Below, piece after piece: positions 1-8,600 of a DNA stretch of 38,212 bases. This DNA comes from Thermoplasmata archaeon (GTDB taxonomy: Archaea; Thermoplasmatota; Thermoplasmata; Methanomassiliicoccales; Methanomethylophilaceae): assembly GCA_015063165.1 (NCBI GenBank), contig SUSZ01000021.1, forward strand, positions 1-38,212, given 5' to 3'. Under the pieces are notes generated by a model. That model was not told the DNA's origin and ran no database searches. It saw only the letters and a list, made by a program, of their open reading frames with translations. The position numbers and the translations under genes are program-made. Numbering within the stretch: position 1 is the stretch's first letter; every line of letters starts with the position of its first letter.

Positions 1-87
1 AGATGACGGGTCCGATAGGAGCCGGATGTAAGCGCCGAGGTTCGCCGAGGCGTTCAGTCCGGGCTCACTAAAGTCCTCAGCGCCGCT
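1..87 (+). rRNA. 23S ribosomal RNA, 3' end (partial)
   Basis: The first ~75 bases follow the conserved 3' end of archaeal large-subunit rRNA: a GATAGG element, the CCGG..TGTAAGCGC strand, the CGAGGT..CGAGGCGTT hairpin, and the closing CACTAA a little before the mature end. The order matches what I recall of the E. coli and Haloarcula 23S 3' ends. The mature 3' end is estimated at about 80-90 from the usual distance after CACTAA and is not exact. The rest of the gene lies left of the window. No 5S rRNA or tRNA is visible in the following 165 bases, which fits the unlinked rRNA genes known from Thermoplasmata. Confidence 0.75.
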
Positions 88-253
88 GGGGTGTGGTCTA
101 GCCGTCATACAGGTTTCGTATGTGTATTTCTCATCCTCGGATTTCCCCTTTTATGAATTGCTGTACCACTGTTCCAAGCTTATCTTTGCGTTCACGTTTA
201 TGCATAAAAAACTAGGTAGAATCTGTTTTATAGTATCATTAAATCGTCGTTTT
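88..253. other. 23S-to-hydrolase spacer
   Basis: This spacer holds no gene I can support. An ATG at 122 opens a reading frame that runs into the hydrolase, but the 44 codons it adds do not resemble the family. A pyrimidine-rich stretch around 135-152 may end the rRNA transcript. The right part is AT-rich and carries the promoter of the next gene. Confidence 0.5.
226..233 (+). promoter_or_regulatory. TATA box for the hydrolase gene
   Basis: TTTTATAG is centred about 25 bp before the ATG at 254. That is the distance at which archaeal transcription starts, so the mRNA would be leaderless or nearly so. This supports 254 rather than 122 as the start. Confidence 0.6.
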
Positions 254-910
254 ATGGCAATCGTGAGTTTAGGCATACTAGACCCCCGGGACTCCAACGT
301 CTACCTTCTCAAAGGCGACAGGAACGTTCTCGTGGACTCTGGGCTGGGGCTCTACACGGATGCGCTTGCAGCGAAGGTCGCGTCCGCCTTGGGTGGATCC
401 AGCTTGGACATGATCGTCCTCACTCACTGCCATGTCGACCATATCGGCGGCCTTAAAGCCCTGGCCAAGAGGTTCGGATGCGCTGCGTTCGCCCATGAGG
501 CGGATGCCGTTCACATCAGGAATGGGGATTCCAAGTATACTCTGGACAAGTACTTCGGAATGGACCTGGGGCCCATGGACGTCGGAGACCTTGACGATGG
601 CCAGATCATCGACATCGGTGATCATAGACTCGAAGTGATACATACGCCAGGCCATACCGAAGGGTGCATATGCCTTTACGATCAAGTTACGAAGTCCCTC
701 GTGTCGGGAGATACTGTGTTCCTCTACGGCTGGGGGCGGACCGATTTCCCCGGTGGTTCGTCCGAGAAGATGGTGGCCTCCTTGAGGCGCCTTAGCAAGT
801 TGGATATTCTCGGCGTCTATCCGGGTCATGGAGATTACAGCCCTGACCAAGGGCATGACAGCATAGTTTATGCATTAAGGAGTGTAGGTGTGGACATTGA
901 AGATTATTAA
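254..910 (+). CDS. metallo-beta-lactamase-fold hydrolase
   Basis: A 218-residue single-domain metallo-beta-lactamase-fold protein of the glyoxalase II-like type. The metal-binding motif HCHVDH lies at residues 58-63, and further ligands are H134 (in HTPGHT), D153 (in SGDT) and H192 (in PGHG). Together these make a complete two-metal site, so an active hydrolase is expected. The family includes hydroxyacylglutathione hydrolases and other thioester or phosphoester hydrolases; the substrate cannot be told from sequence. The start at 254 was chosen because homology begins there (MAIVSLG...) and a TATA box sits 25 bp upstream. The stop overlaps the start of the YrdC-family gene, so the two are probably cotranscribed. 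It is cytoplasmic, with no signal peptide. Confidence 0.85.
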   Translation: MAIVSLGILDPRDSNVYLLKGDRNVLVDSGLGLYTDALAAKVASALGGSSLDMIVLTHCHVDHIGGLKALAKRFGCAAFAHEADAVHIRNGDSKYTLDKYFGMDLGPMDVGDLDDGQIIDIGDHRLEVIHTPGHTEGCICLYDQVTKSLVSGDTVFLYGWGRTDFPGGSSEKMVASLRRLSKLDILGVYPGHGDYSPDQGHDSIVYALRSVGVDIEDY

Positions 911-1535
911 GTGCGATCTGTCCAACGGCTTCGGAGTCAAGTGCGACGAGGCCGTTATGGCCGCCGCCGAAGATATCGCGGCAGGCAAGCTGATAGTCTA
1001 TCCTACCGAGACCGTCTACGGTATCGGTGCAGATATTTACAACGAATCTGCGATAAAGAACCTTTACGTGGCCAAGAACAGGCCTTTCGACATGCCGCTT
1101 TCCGTTGCGGTGTCCGATAAGGCGATGCTCGAGCGCGTGGCGGTCCTCAACGAGAATGCGGACAAGCTGATCAAGGCGTTCCTCCCCGGGCCGCTGACGA
1201 TCATCATCAAGAAGCAGCCGGACGTCCCCGACATAGTGACATCTTCGTCGCAGAAGGTAGGCATACGCATACCCGACAACAGGTTCGCCCTGGAGCTCAT
1301 AAGGCGCACGGGGCCCATCGTCGCCACGTCCGCCAACCTTCATTCGCACCCTGATTCCATCGACGTCAACACGGCGGTCAGTGATCTGGGAGATGCGATA
1401 GACACTTACATTGATGCGGGCAAGTGCAACCTGGGAATGCCGTCGACCATAGTCTGGCTGGCGGGCAAGGACGTGGAGATCGTCCGCCAGGGAGCCATAC
1501 CTGAGAAGAAGATACTAGAGGCGCTGAAATGCTGA
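897..1535 (+). CDS. Sua5/YciO/YrdC-family threonylcarbamoyl-AMP synthase
   Basis: About 212 residues with the Sua5/YrdC fold. The family makes L-threonylcarbamoyladenylate from threonine, bicarbonate and ATP, the first step toward the t6A37 modification of ANN-decoding tRNAs. Visible motifs are YPTETVYGIGAD near the N terminus, KNRPFDMPLSV in the substrate-binding lysine/arginine region, LLPGPLT-like FLPGPLTII, GIRIPDN, and a TSAN element. The length fits the short YrdC form without the extra C-terminal Sua5 domain. I prefer a TTG start at 897 (MKIIKCD...); a GTG at 888 in the same frame is possible. Either start overlaps the end of the hydrolase gene, and the 3' end overlaps the MetAP start, so the three genes form a tight operon. 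Confidence 0.88.
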   Translation: MKIIKCDLSNGFGVKCDEAVMAAAEDIAAGKLIVYPTETVYGIGADIYNESAIKNLYVAKNRPFDMPLSVAVSDKAMLERVAVLNENADKLIKAFLPGPLTIIIKKQPDVPDIVTSSSQKVGIRIPDNRFALELIRRTGPIVATSANLHSHPDSIDVNTAVSDLGDAIDTYIDAGKCNLGMPSTIVWLAGKDVEIVRQGAIPEKKILEALKC

Positions 1536-2419
1536 CAGAGGATCAGTTAGCGAAGCTCCGCACCGCAGGAAAGGTGTCCGGAGCAGCAAGAGAGCTAGGA
1601 TTGTCGATGGTAAAGGAGGGCGTCAAGCTGTACGACGTCGCCCAGGAGGTCGAGGGATACATCCGCGATCATGGATGCGGTCTCGCATTCCCCTGCAACA
1701 TAAGCATAAACGATGTCGCCGCGCACTACACGCCCAGCTGCAACGACAAGAGGGTGTTCGAACTCGGAGACGTCGTCAAAGTCGACTGCGGAGCAGAGCT
1801 TGACGGTTACGTCGGAGACACCGCCGGAACCGTCGAGGTGGGAACGAACGCCTACAAGGACCTCGTGGAGATCTCCAAGACCGCAAGGAACACCGTCGCG
1901 GAATTCATCGGAGACGGGATACCTCTCGGAGAGATCGGAAAGGCCGTCGAGATGACCATAACCAACGCGGGATTCACGCCTATCACGAACCTCTGCGGGC
2001 ACCAGATCGAGCCCTACAACCTCCACGCCGGACTCTCCGTCCCCAGCTACGCCAACGGGTCCGATGTCAAGATCCAGTCCGGAATGGTCGTCGCCATCGA
2101 GCCCTTCGCCACCAACGGCGCAGGAGAGGTCAGGAACGGCAAGCCCGGCAACATAGTGCGCATCGCTAGGGAGAGGAAGATCGCCGACCCCAAGGCCGCA
2201 GAGTTCTTCGAGTACGTGAAAGGGGAGTTCAAGACATTCCCCTTCTGCGCCAGGAGCTGCGACTTCCCCGATGCCGAGAAGCACGTGAAGGACCTCGTCC
2301 GCCACGGGGTCCTTTCCAGCTACGCGGAGCTCGTCGAGGTCAAAGGAGGCATCGTATCCCAGCACGAGTACACCTTCTACATAGACGGCAACCGCGGAGA
2401 GGTCACTACGCTCCCATAA
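1529..2419 (+). CDS. map: methionine aminopeptidase, type II
   Basis: A 296-residue methionine aminopeptidase that removes the initiator methionine from new proteins. All expected residues of the pita-bread fold are visible: substrate-side H66, the two-metal ligands D86, D97, H158, E191 and E280, and the motif DGYVGDTAGTVEVG. The insert typical of type II enzymes, found in archaea and eukaryotes, lies between H158 and the last glutamate (roughly residues 195-260). The ATG overlaps the TGA of the YrdC-family gene by a few bases, indicating translational coupling. The gene ends in TAA. Confidence 0.93.
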   Translation: MLTEDQLAKLRTAGKVSGAARELGLSMVKEGVKLYDVAQEVEGYIRDHGCGLAFPCNISINDVAAHYTPSCNDKRVFELGDVVKVDCGAELDGYVGDTAGTVEVGTNAYKDLVEISKTARNTVAEFIGDGIPLGEIGKAVEMTITNAGFTPITNLCGHQIEPYNLHAGLSVPSYANGSDVKIQSGMVVAIEPFATNGAGEVRNGKPGNIVRIARERKIADPKAAEFFEYVKGEFKTFPFCARSCDFPDAEKHVKDLVRHGVLSSYAELVEVKGGIVSQHEYTFYIDGNRGEVTTLP

Positions 2420-2422
2420 ACA

Positions 2423-2430
2423 TTATTAAT
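2423..2430 (+). promoter_or_regulatory. TATA box for tRNA-Leu
   Basis: The AT-rich element TTATTAAT is centred close to 28 bp before the first base of the mature tRNA at 2455, in the short gap after map. This is consistent with a separate tRNA promoter. Confidence 0.5.
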
Positions 2431-2454
2431 CAAACCCCTTCTACCCACATCCGC

Positions 2455-2542
2455 GCCGGAGTTGCCAAGCCTGGTCAAAGGCGATGGACTCAAGATCCAT
2501 TCTCGTAGGAGTTCGCCGGTTCGAATCCGGCCTCCGGCACCA
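2455..2542 (+). tRNA. tRNA-Leu (anticodon CAA)
   Basis: A class II tRNA that folds cleanly. The acceptor GCCGGAG pairs with CTCCGGC (2532-2538), followed by discriminator A2539 and an encoded CCA at 2540-2542. The anticodon stem ATGGA/TCCAT encloses the seven-base loop CTCAAGA, giving anticodon CAA, which reads leucine UUG. A long variable arm (CTC/GAG stem) and discriminator A are as expected for leucine. The T arm is GCCGG-TTCGAAT-CCGGC. No intron is seen. Confidence 0.95.
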
Positions 2543-2568
2543 TTTATACTTTGTGCGAGAGTATATTA
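2543..2568 (+). promoter_or_regulatory. promoter region of the rps13 operon
   Basis: Two TATA-like elements follow the tRNA: TTTATAC at 2543-2549 and GTATATTA at 2561-2568. The second would start transcription near 2590 and give a ~115-base leader before rps13. The first would start at about 2572, exactly at an ATG that opens a 21-codon frame. The sequence alone does not decide which is used. Confidence 0.45.
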
Positions 2569-2571
2569 AGA

Positions 2572-2637
2572 ATGACTTCTTCCGCCGTTCTGCGTAAACT
2601 CAGGACCCGTTCCTCCCTCGGGAAGAACAACAACTGA
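2572..2637 (+). other. possible 21-residue basic leader peptide ahead of rps13
   Basis: A short frame (ATG 2572, TGA 2635-2637) encodes a peptide rich in Ser, Arg, Lys and Asn. Its ATG lies 25 bp downstream of a TATA-like element, the leaderless distance seen for other genes here. No family is recognised and chance is a real possibility. If translated it would lie just before the structured part of the ribosomal-protein leader. Confidence 0.25.
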
Positions 2638-2700
2638 GAGCTCCTCCCTGTAAGGAACCGGAGCTTGGTTACTCCCCTTCTGGGGATCATTTACGGAGGT
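2638..2700 (+). promoter_or_regulatory. structured leader and RBS of rps13
   Basis: The leader contains an inverted repeat AGCTCC...GGAGCT (about 2639-2665) and a hairpin CCCC-TTCT-GGGG (about 2675-2687). A good Shine-Dalgarno GGAGGT sits at 2695-2700, seven bases before the ATG. Stems this close to the ribosome site could serve autoregulation by a ribosomal protein; that role is an inference. Confidence 0.4.
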
Positions 2701-2707
2701 CATTTAT

Positions 2708-3184
2708 ATGGCAAAAGCAAAGAAAGAACAGAAGACGGAGGACGAGAACTTCAACTTCATCGTCCGTATCGTCAACTCCGATATCGACGGTCAGAAGAGG
2801 ACCGTCATCGGGCTGCAGAGCATCAAAGGCGTCGGAAAGAGGGTCGCTCAGATCGTCGCCAAGAAAGCCAACGTGGACCCCACCGTCAGGATGGGATCCC
2901 TCCCCGATGAGAAGGTCAAAGAGATCGAGGATCTCGTCAAGTCCTATGTCGAGTACGCCCCCAACTGGGCCATCAACAGGCAGATGGATTACGAGTCCGG
3001 AGCGGACATGCATCTTTTCGGAAACGACCTGGACATCATCCAGAAGGATGACATCAACAGGATGAAGATGATCCGCTGCTACCGCGGTATCAGGCACGAA
3101 GGACGCCACAAGGTCAGAGGACAGAGGACCCGCTCGAACGGCAGGCACGGACTCACCATGGGAGTCCAGAGGAAATCCTCCTGA
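2708..3184 (+). CDS. rps13: 30S ribosomal protein S13 (uS13)
   Basis: A 158-residue archaeal S13 of the 30S head, contacting P-site tRNA and 16S rRNA. Diagnostic stretches are RTVIGLQSIKGVGKRVAQIV (helix-hairpin-helix region) and the C-terminal GIRHEGRHKVRGQRTRSNGR motif. It is longer than bacterial S13, as usual in archaea, and opens with a charged N-terminal extension (MAKAKKEQKTEDEN). It is the first gene of the operon, preceded by a strong GGAGGT, and rps4 follows after 10 bases. This order is the standard archaeal S13-S4-S11-RpoD cluster. Confidence 0.97.
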   Translation: MAKAKKEQKTEDENFNFIVRIVNSDIDGQKRTVIGLQSIKGVGKRVAQIVAKKANVDPTVRMGSLPDEKVKEIEDLVKSYVEYAPNWAINRQMDYESGADMHLFGNDLDIIQKDDINRMKMIRCYRGIRHEGRHKVRGQRTRSNGRHGLTMGVQRKSS

Positions 3185-3194
3185 GGTGATTTGA

Positions 3195-3842
3195 ATGGGA
3201 GATCCTAAATTCTCAAGGAAGACATACGACACGCCCTCCCACCCCTGGCAGGGCGAGAGGATCAAGGCCGAGGTCGAGGTCGTCCGCGCGTTCGGACTCA
3301 AGAACAAGACCGAGGTCTGGAAGGCCGAGACCATCCTCAGGAACCTGAGGAAGCAGTCCAGGGACCTGCAGGCACGCCTCAGGCTCGACGATGCTCAGGC
3401 CAAGATCGAGGCGGACGCTCTTCTCGCCAAGTGCGGACGTCTCGGATACCTCACCGTCGGAGCAACCCTCAACGACATCCTTACCCTCAAGAACGAGGAC
3501 GTCCTGTCCCGCCGTCTCCAGACCATCGTCTACGAGAAGGGCTACGCCAGCACCATAAAGCAGGCAAGGCAGATGATCACCCACGGACACATTTTCATGA
3601 ACGGCCACAAGGTCACCGTTCCCGGTTACATCGTGACCAGGCTTGAGGAGTCCACCATCGAGTTCAACCCCGCTTCCCCCTTCACCGACGAGATGCACCC
3701 CATGAGGATCTCTTCGGAGCAGGCTGCCGCTAACGCGGCCGTGAGGGCTAAGGCAGAGGCCGACAGGGCTGCAGCGGACGCCGCAGCGGCAAGGGCCGAC
3801 GCTGCAGAGGCAGGAATCACAGCAGAGGACGGTGTTAACTGA
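3195..3842 (+). CDS. rps4: 30S ribosomal protein S4 (uS4)
   Basis: A 215-residue uS4, a primary 16S-binding protein at the mRNA entry tunnel. The S4 RNA-binding domain spans about residues 105-165 ([20 protein letters not shown], then [20 protein letters not shown]). The start ([14 protein letters not shown]) is typical of archaeal S4. The C-terminal ~40 residues form an Ala/Arg/Asp/Glu-rich low-complexity tail beyond the conserved core. It sits between rps13 and rps11, and its stop overlaps the rps11 start. Confidence 0.96.
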   Translation: MGDPKFSRKTYDTPSHPWQGERIKAEVEVVRAFGLKNKTEVWKAETILRNLRKQSRDLQARLRLDDAQAKIEADALLAKCGRLGYLTVGATLNDILTLKNEDVLSRRLQTIVYEKGYASTIKQARQMITHGHIFMNGHKVTVPGYIVTRLEESTIEFNPASPFTDEMHPMRISSEQAAANAAVRAKAEADRAAADAAAARADAAEAGITAEDGVN

Positions 3843-4228
3843 TGACAGCAAAATGGGGAATCGCCAACATATACGCCAGCTACAACAACGTCATGATCAC
3901 CCTCACCGATATCACCGGAGCCGAGACCATCACCAAGGCCACCGGCGGAATGGTCGTCAAGCAGGCCAAGGACGAGTCCTCTCCGTACGCGGCACAGAAG
4001 GCAGCCGAGAAGGTCGCCGAAGTCGCCAAGGAGAAGGAGTTCGTCGGAATCCACGTGAGGGTCCGCGCACCCGGAGGAAACAAGTCCGTTTCCCCTGGAC
4101 CCGGTGCCCAGGCCGCCATCCGTGCTCTCACCAGGGCCGGGCTCAAGATCGGTCGCATCGAGGACGTCACACCCATACCGCACGACGGTACCAAGAAGAA
4201 AGGCGGACGCAGGGGACGCAGGGTCTGA
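3842..4228 (+). CDS. rps11: 30S ribosomal protein S11 (uS11)
   Basis: A 128-residue archaeal uS11 of the 30S platform. Recognisable stretches are [20 protein letters not shown], the SSPYAAQ segment, [11 protein letters not shown], and the basic C terminus [20 protein letters not shown] typical of archaeal and eukaryotic S11. The ATG overlaps the last bases of rps4, and rpoD follows 12 bases after the stop. The length is normal. Confidence 0.97.
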   Translation: MTAKWGIANIYASYNNVMITLTDITGAETITKATGGMVVKQAKDESSPYAAQKAAEKVAEVAKEKEFVGIHVRVRAPGGNKSVSPGPGAQAAIRALTRAGLKIGRIEDVTPIPHDGTKKKGGRRGRRV

Positions 4229-4240
4229 GGGGGCGTCCTC

Positions 4241-5185
4241 ATGGACATTGAGATACTCGAAATGGCTGACAGGAAGGCCAAGTTCCTCCTGAAGAACTCT
4301 TCCCCGGCCATGGCTAACGCGCTCAGGAGGACCCTCCTGTCCGACCTTCCTAAGATGGCCATCCACAAGGTGGACTTCCATCTGGGACCCTTGACCGACG
4401 ACACCGGCAAGGAGTACGAGAGCGCCACGCCCCTGTTCGACGAGATCATAGCCCACAGGCTCGGAATGGTCCCTATCCCCACCTTCCTCGACGAGTTCGT
4501 CTTCCAGGACGAATGCACATGCGGAGGGGAGGGCTGCTCCAGCTGCAGCATAGAGTACTTCCTGCAGAAGTACGGGCCCTGCACCGTCTATTCCGGAGAT
4601 CTCCTTCCCATGGTCGGACCCGACCAGAGGGAGGCGTTCAAGGTCAAGGACGAGTTCATACCCATAGTGGAGCTCGTCAACGGCCAGGGTATCAGCGTCA
4701 TCGCCACAGCTGTCATGGGAACCGCCAAGAAGCACGTCAAATGGCAGGTCTGCAACGGAGTGGGGTACAAGTACCTCCCCAAGGTCACCATCGACCCCAA
4801 GGCGGCTTCCAGGGACGACGTGCTCGAGTGCGCCGCCCTATGCCCCAAGAATGTATTCGATATCGTCGACGGAAAGCTCGTCGTCGCCAACGAGCACGAG
4901 TGCGGCCTGTGCAAGACCTGCATCGAGCATATCAGAGACGGCGAAGGCATAACCGTCGAAGGCGACGACACCTGCTTCCTCTTCAAGTTCGAGACCGACG
5001 GCTCCTACACCGCCCAGGACGCTCTGGACGAGGCTCTCAAGATCCTCAAGAAAGAAGCGGAGGAGTTCGAGGACCAGATAGAGAACATCGGTCCCGAGTC
5101 CGATCTCCTGCCTCCGGAGCCTGAGCCCGAACCCGAGCCCGAACCCGAACTCGAAGAAGAGTCCGAAGAACAGTCTGAGTACTGA
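4241..5185 (+). CDS. rpoD: DNA-directed RNA polymerase subunit D (Rpb3-like) with 4Fe-4S site
   Basis: A 314-residue RpoD, which pairs with RpoL to nucleate RNA polymerase assembly. The alpha-like dimerisation part is clear (ANALRRTLLSDLPKMAI, HRLGMVPIP). A ferredoxin-like insert at about residues 185-245 carries CP at C201-P202 and CGLCKTC at C221, C224 and C227. These are the four ligands of one [4Fe-4S] cluster, as described for Sulfolobus RpoD; the cysteines needed for a second cluster are missing. An extra cysteine-rich loop (C92, C94, C99, C102) lies at 91-102. The protein ends in an unusual Pro-Glu repeat and acidic tail (about 290-314). It is the last gene of the operon, followed by a terminator. 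Confidence 0.95.
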   Translation: MDIEILEMADRKAKFLLKNSSPAMANALRRTLLSDLPKMAIHKVDFHLGPLTDDTGKEYESATPLFDEIIAHRLGMVPIPTFLDEFVFQDECTCGGEGCSSCSIEYFLQKYGPCTVYSGDLLPMVGPDQREAFKVKDEFIPIVELVNGQGISVIATAVMGTAKKHVKWQVCNGVGYKYLPKVTIDPKAASRDDVLECAALCPKNVFDIVDGKLVVANEHECGLCKTCIEHIRDGEGITVEGDDTCFLFKFETDGSYTAQDALDEALKILKKEAEEFEDQIENIGPESDLLPPEPEPEPEPEPELEEESEEQSEY

Positions 5186-5200
5186 AAATCCTTATCTCCA

Positions 5201-5225
5201 CGCCCCTACGGGGGCTGGAGTTTTT
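5201..5225 (+). terminator. terminator of the rps13-rpoD operon
   Basis: The stem GCCCC (5202-5206) pairs with GGGGC (5211-5215) around a TACG loop. A TTTTT run at 5221-5225 follows about 36 bases after the rpoD stop. Confidence 0.6.
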
Positions 5226-5291
5226 AACATCTTACATTCTGTACGATTCTATCCAATTTTGTTTTAATTTATTAGGAAACAATCAGCATGG

Positions 5292-5299
5292 TTTAAATC
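5292..5299 (+). promoter_or_regulatory. TATA box for winged-helix regulator
   Basis: TTTAAATC is centred about 25 bp before the ATG at 5320, implying a leaderless transcript. No Shine-Dalgarno is seen before that ATG. Confidence 0.55.
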
Positions 5300-5319
5300 A
5301 GCAATCGCAATCTATCTGT

Positions 5320-5652
5320 ATGAACCCTAACGGTATCTTTTACAGGACCGGCAGCATCCGCGGTCGTGTAGTCATCCCATATGCAGGCCTGGATGTATTG
5401 GAGAGGAAGCACGCCATGAAAGTGCTGATGTCCGTACGTGAGAACGGATGTATGAACAAGACCGAGCTGGTCGAATCCATATCGGTCGGAGCCAGCTCGG
5501 TCAGCACCCGCATCGACGAGCTATCGGAAGCGGGGCTGTTCCATGTGGAAGAGGAGGAGGTTCCTCCCTTCCGCAAGATGATATCGCTTACCGACACGGG
5601 CGAGCAGGTCGCCGAGCTGATATCCTCTATCCATGGCAAGCTCTCCGATTGA
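5320..5652 (+). CDS. small winged-helix transcriptional regulator
   Basis: A 110-residue winged helix-turn-helix protein. The recognition segment is roughly residues 40-75 (NKTELVESISVGASSVSTRI, then DELSEAGLFHVEEEE), followed by a beta wing (FRKMISLTDTGEQVAELI). The pattern resembles the MarR/ArsR-like single-domain repressors common in archaea, but no specific family or ligand can be assigned. It has its own leaderless promoter and converges on the DP2 polymerase gene, with two bases between the stops. No membrane or metal-binding segment is seen. Confidence 0.75.
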   Translation: MNPNGIFYRTGSIRGRVVIPYAGLDVLERKHAMKVLMSVRENGCMNKTELVESISVGASSVSTRIDELSEAGLFHVEEEEVPPFRKMISLTDTGEQVAELISSIHGKLSD

Positions 5653-5654
5653 CC

Positions 5655-8600
5655 TCAGAAGAAGTCGGACAGCTTGCATTTCTTGACCTTGTCGTTGTTG
5701 AAGACGGAGTCCATGCTCATCTCGAGTATGTCTATCCTTTCGCGAGTGTAGGTGTCCAAGCTGTACTTCTCTCCGATGGTCTTTGAAACCTCGAGGTACT
5801 TCTTCACGCTGGCTTCGTGAACGGTCAGGGTGAGGTCGTTGCCGCATGCGGTGCACTTGCCCATCAAGGGCACCCTGCGGTACTTCTCTCCGCATTTGGT
5901 GCACCTGACAGTCTGTGTGGAGAACGACCTGAGGTTTCCGATCATGTCAGGCAGAAAGTGCTTGTTCAGAACCCTTCTAGCCACATCGACCTCGTCCACG
6001 GCGCGGATCTTCTTCCCCAGAGACAGCTGCGCGTCCATCTTGTCCATCATGGTCTCCAGCGTGGTGTAAGCGGAGTACTTCGGACCGTAGGAGATGTCGT
6101 TGGTGTCGTGGGTGAATCCCATGTGCTCGTACTGGTCGGGCGTTCCGATCCTCCCGGCGATGAGGTCCATGATCTTCTCGATCTCCTTGGGATCCCTCAT
6201 CTCCATGGCTGCGCGGTACAGCTCCAGAGGATACTCGCGGAGGCAGTCCACGTTGTGGGCCTCCTTGTCGATCTCGTTCGGGTCCAGTTTCGTGGTCAGA
6301 ACCAGAGGGGCGTCCATGAGGCCTCCGCGCCTGTCGGGCAGGAAGGTCCTCGAGAAGTTCAGCAGGCCGTCCATGGCCAGGATGATGCAGTCTTCGTCAC
6401 CGTCGCAGTTCCTCCTCTTGGCGGCGTGGAAGAACGGGTGGCCGTAGCATCCGCGGACGTTCGCATAGCCTATGATGCGGCAGAGGATGCATCCTGAAGT
6501 GTGAGGGGCCAGTCCGAAGGTGACCTGTCCGATCAGGTCCTCCTTCTTCTCGGCGTTGTAGAAGCGGTCGAGGTGGTAGAACTCCTCCAGCTCGTCGTCG
6601 ATGTACTTGGAGATTTTGACCATATAGTTCCCGCAGTCGGTCGAAGGGATTATGTCCTGGACCTTCAGCTCGCAGATCTGCTCGGGGTCGGTCAGAGGGT
6701 CTCCGTTCCAGTCGTGGGTGTACCCGAGCTCGTGGGCCTTCTCGATGCTGAGGCCTATCTCCCTCGGCCTGAAGTGGGTGAGGGGGATGTCGGTCATGTC
6801 GAAACGGATGGTCCCGTCCTTGAAGGTCGAGACGTTGTTCTTGCGCCTGAGGATCCCTTTCTCCACGGCTTCGGTGGTCTTCGTCCTGGATATCAGCGCG
6901 TCCAGGCTCTTCAGTTCGACAGGAGGCTTCTCGCCGAGAGACTCGCAGGCGGCCTTGAACTCGGCTTCCAGGTCTATCTCCAACTCCGCCGGGCCTTTTC
7001 CGCCGAAGCTGTTGGCCACGGGGACGTATACCGTGTGCTGGTTGCAGGTCCTGCACCAGTTGCGGAAGGTCTTCTCGTGGCACACGGGGCAGACCCTGTT
7101 GGCCACCTCGGTGCGTATGACTGCTCTGCCGGCATGGGTGGGGATAGATTTGGCGGCGGCGATGGCGGAGACGAACTCCTTTCCGGCGTCGGCGTCCTTC
7201 CCGACCGGGAAGAGCGAGAACACCTTGGGCGTCATGTCCCTCTCCTTGGCCTTCTCAGGGCGGCCCATACGCGTCCCTATGCGGGTCATCGCCCTCGCGC
7301 GGACCTCGTAACCAGCCGCCTTGCTTATCGCTTCCAGAGTGTCCTTCCCGTCCAGTTCCGGGCCTGCGGAGAGTTTCCCTCCATCGTGCTCTATGCCGAG
7401 GCAGTCGAGCATGGGCTCGGAGTACTTCCTGTCTATGATGATCCTCTTTTCGCGGAGGATGTGGAGGGCGCCCAGGTCCTCGAGCATGCGCTTCTGGACG
7501 GGGTCGTTGGGCATGGACAGGACGTCGTCCTTGAACTCGCCCTTCTCGAGTATATATTCTCTCAGCGATTTGATCCTGTCCAGCGGCCAGTCGGACCAGA
7601 ACAGGTTGAATTTGGGGTGCAGAGGGACTCCGAGCTCCGCGCTCATCTGCTTCGCCCTCTCGTAGGTGGGGTCTTTCCAGTCCTCCGGAAGCTCTCCCTT
7701 CTCGCGGATCTCGAGCTTGTGCCATTCCACAGGGTATCCGCCCGGGACGAGGACGTGGTTGTTCTCGCAGAACTCGCCGAACGGTACCAGGATCTCGCCG
7801 TTGTCGACGATCTCCGCTATGTCGTTCTTGATGGCCATGACGTCGTCCTTGTCGTGGCAGTAGACCAGGTCCCCGTTCTTCAGAAGGAGCGTTGGGCCTT
7901 CGAGGCTGTCGCACGGCGTCACGACGCAGGCCTTTCCCGGCCTCTCGATCTTGAGCTGGGTTCCAAGCGCCATGAACTCGTCCATGGCGTACATGCTGCC
8001 GGTGTTGTAAGCCAAGGACGCCAGTCCGGACGTCCTCGCCCTCCCGTATCTGAGCCTGAACCCGCCGACGCGGCAAGGGTGCCCGAATATGGGACGGCCC
8101 GCGACGATGTCCTTCAGATACTTCTCCAGGGGCTGGACGGTCTTCGGGGCATCCGCGTCCCCCTTCTTGTCCACGGTCTTGTGGGCGTCCAGGAACTTGC
8201 CTATGAATTCCCATCCGGGAAGTCCGAGCTTGTCGACGTGCTTCTTCAGCTTGGCGGCCTTCTGGCACATTCCTTCCGCAATGACGAGGCACGCTCCTCC
8301 CCTGACCTGGTTCGTGTCGATACGGGGGAGGTCTCTGAATCCCGAGATCTCCACCCTTTCGGTCCCTTCTCCGTCGACGCAGACGGGGCAGTTCCTCACG
8401 ATCAGGTCTATCTCCTCGCTGGTAGGGGTGTACTGGAGGTGCTGGTTCTGCTTGTAGAGAGGTATCTCCTCGTCGAATCTGCCTATCTCCTGTTCCGTGG
8501 GGATGTATTTTCCGATTCCGAGCTCGGTCCTGACGACGTCCGCTATGAGGACGCTCATCGCCTGTCCGGTTCCTCCGGCGGCACGGATAGGTCCTGCGAA

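Noticed and set aside
3-109. Pairing of ATGACGG (3-9) with CCGTCAT (103-109) as an rRNA processing stem
   Set aside because: The left arm lies inside mature 23S rRNA, so the match is probably coincidental.
122-253. N-terminal extension of the hydrolase from ATG 122
   Set aside because: The added residues are AT-derived and unlike the family, and the region contains the TATA box for the start at 254.
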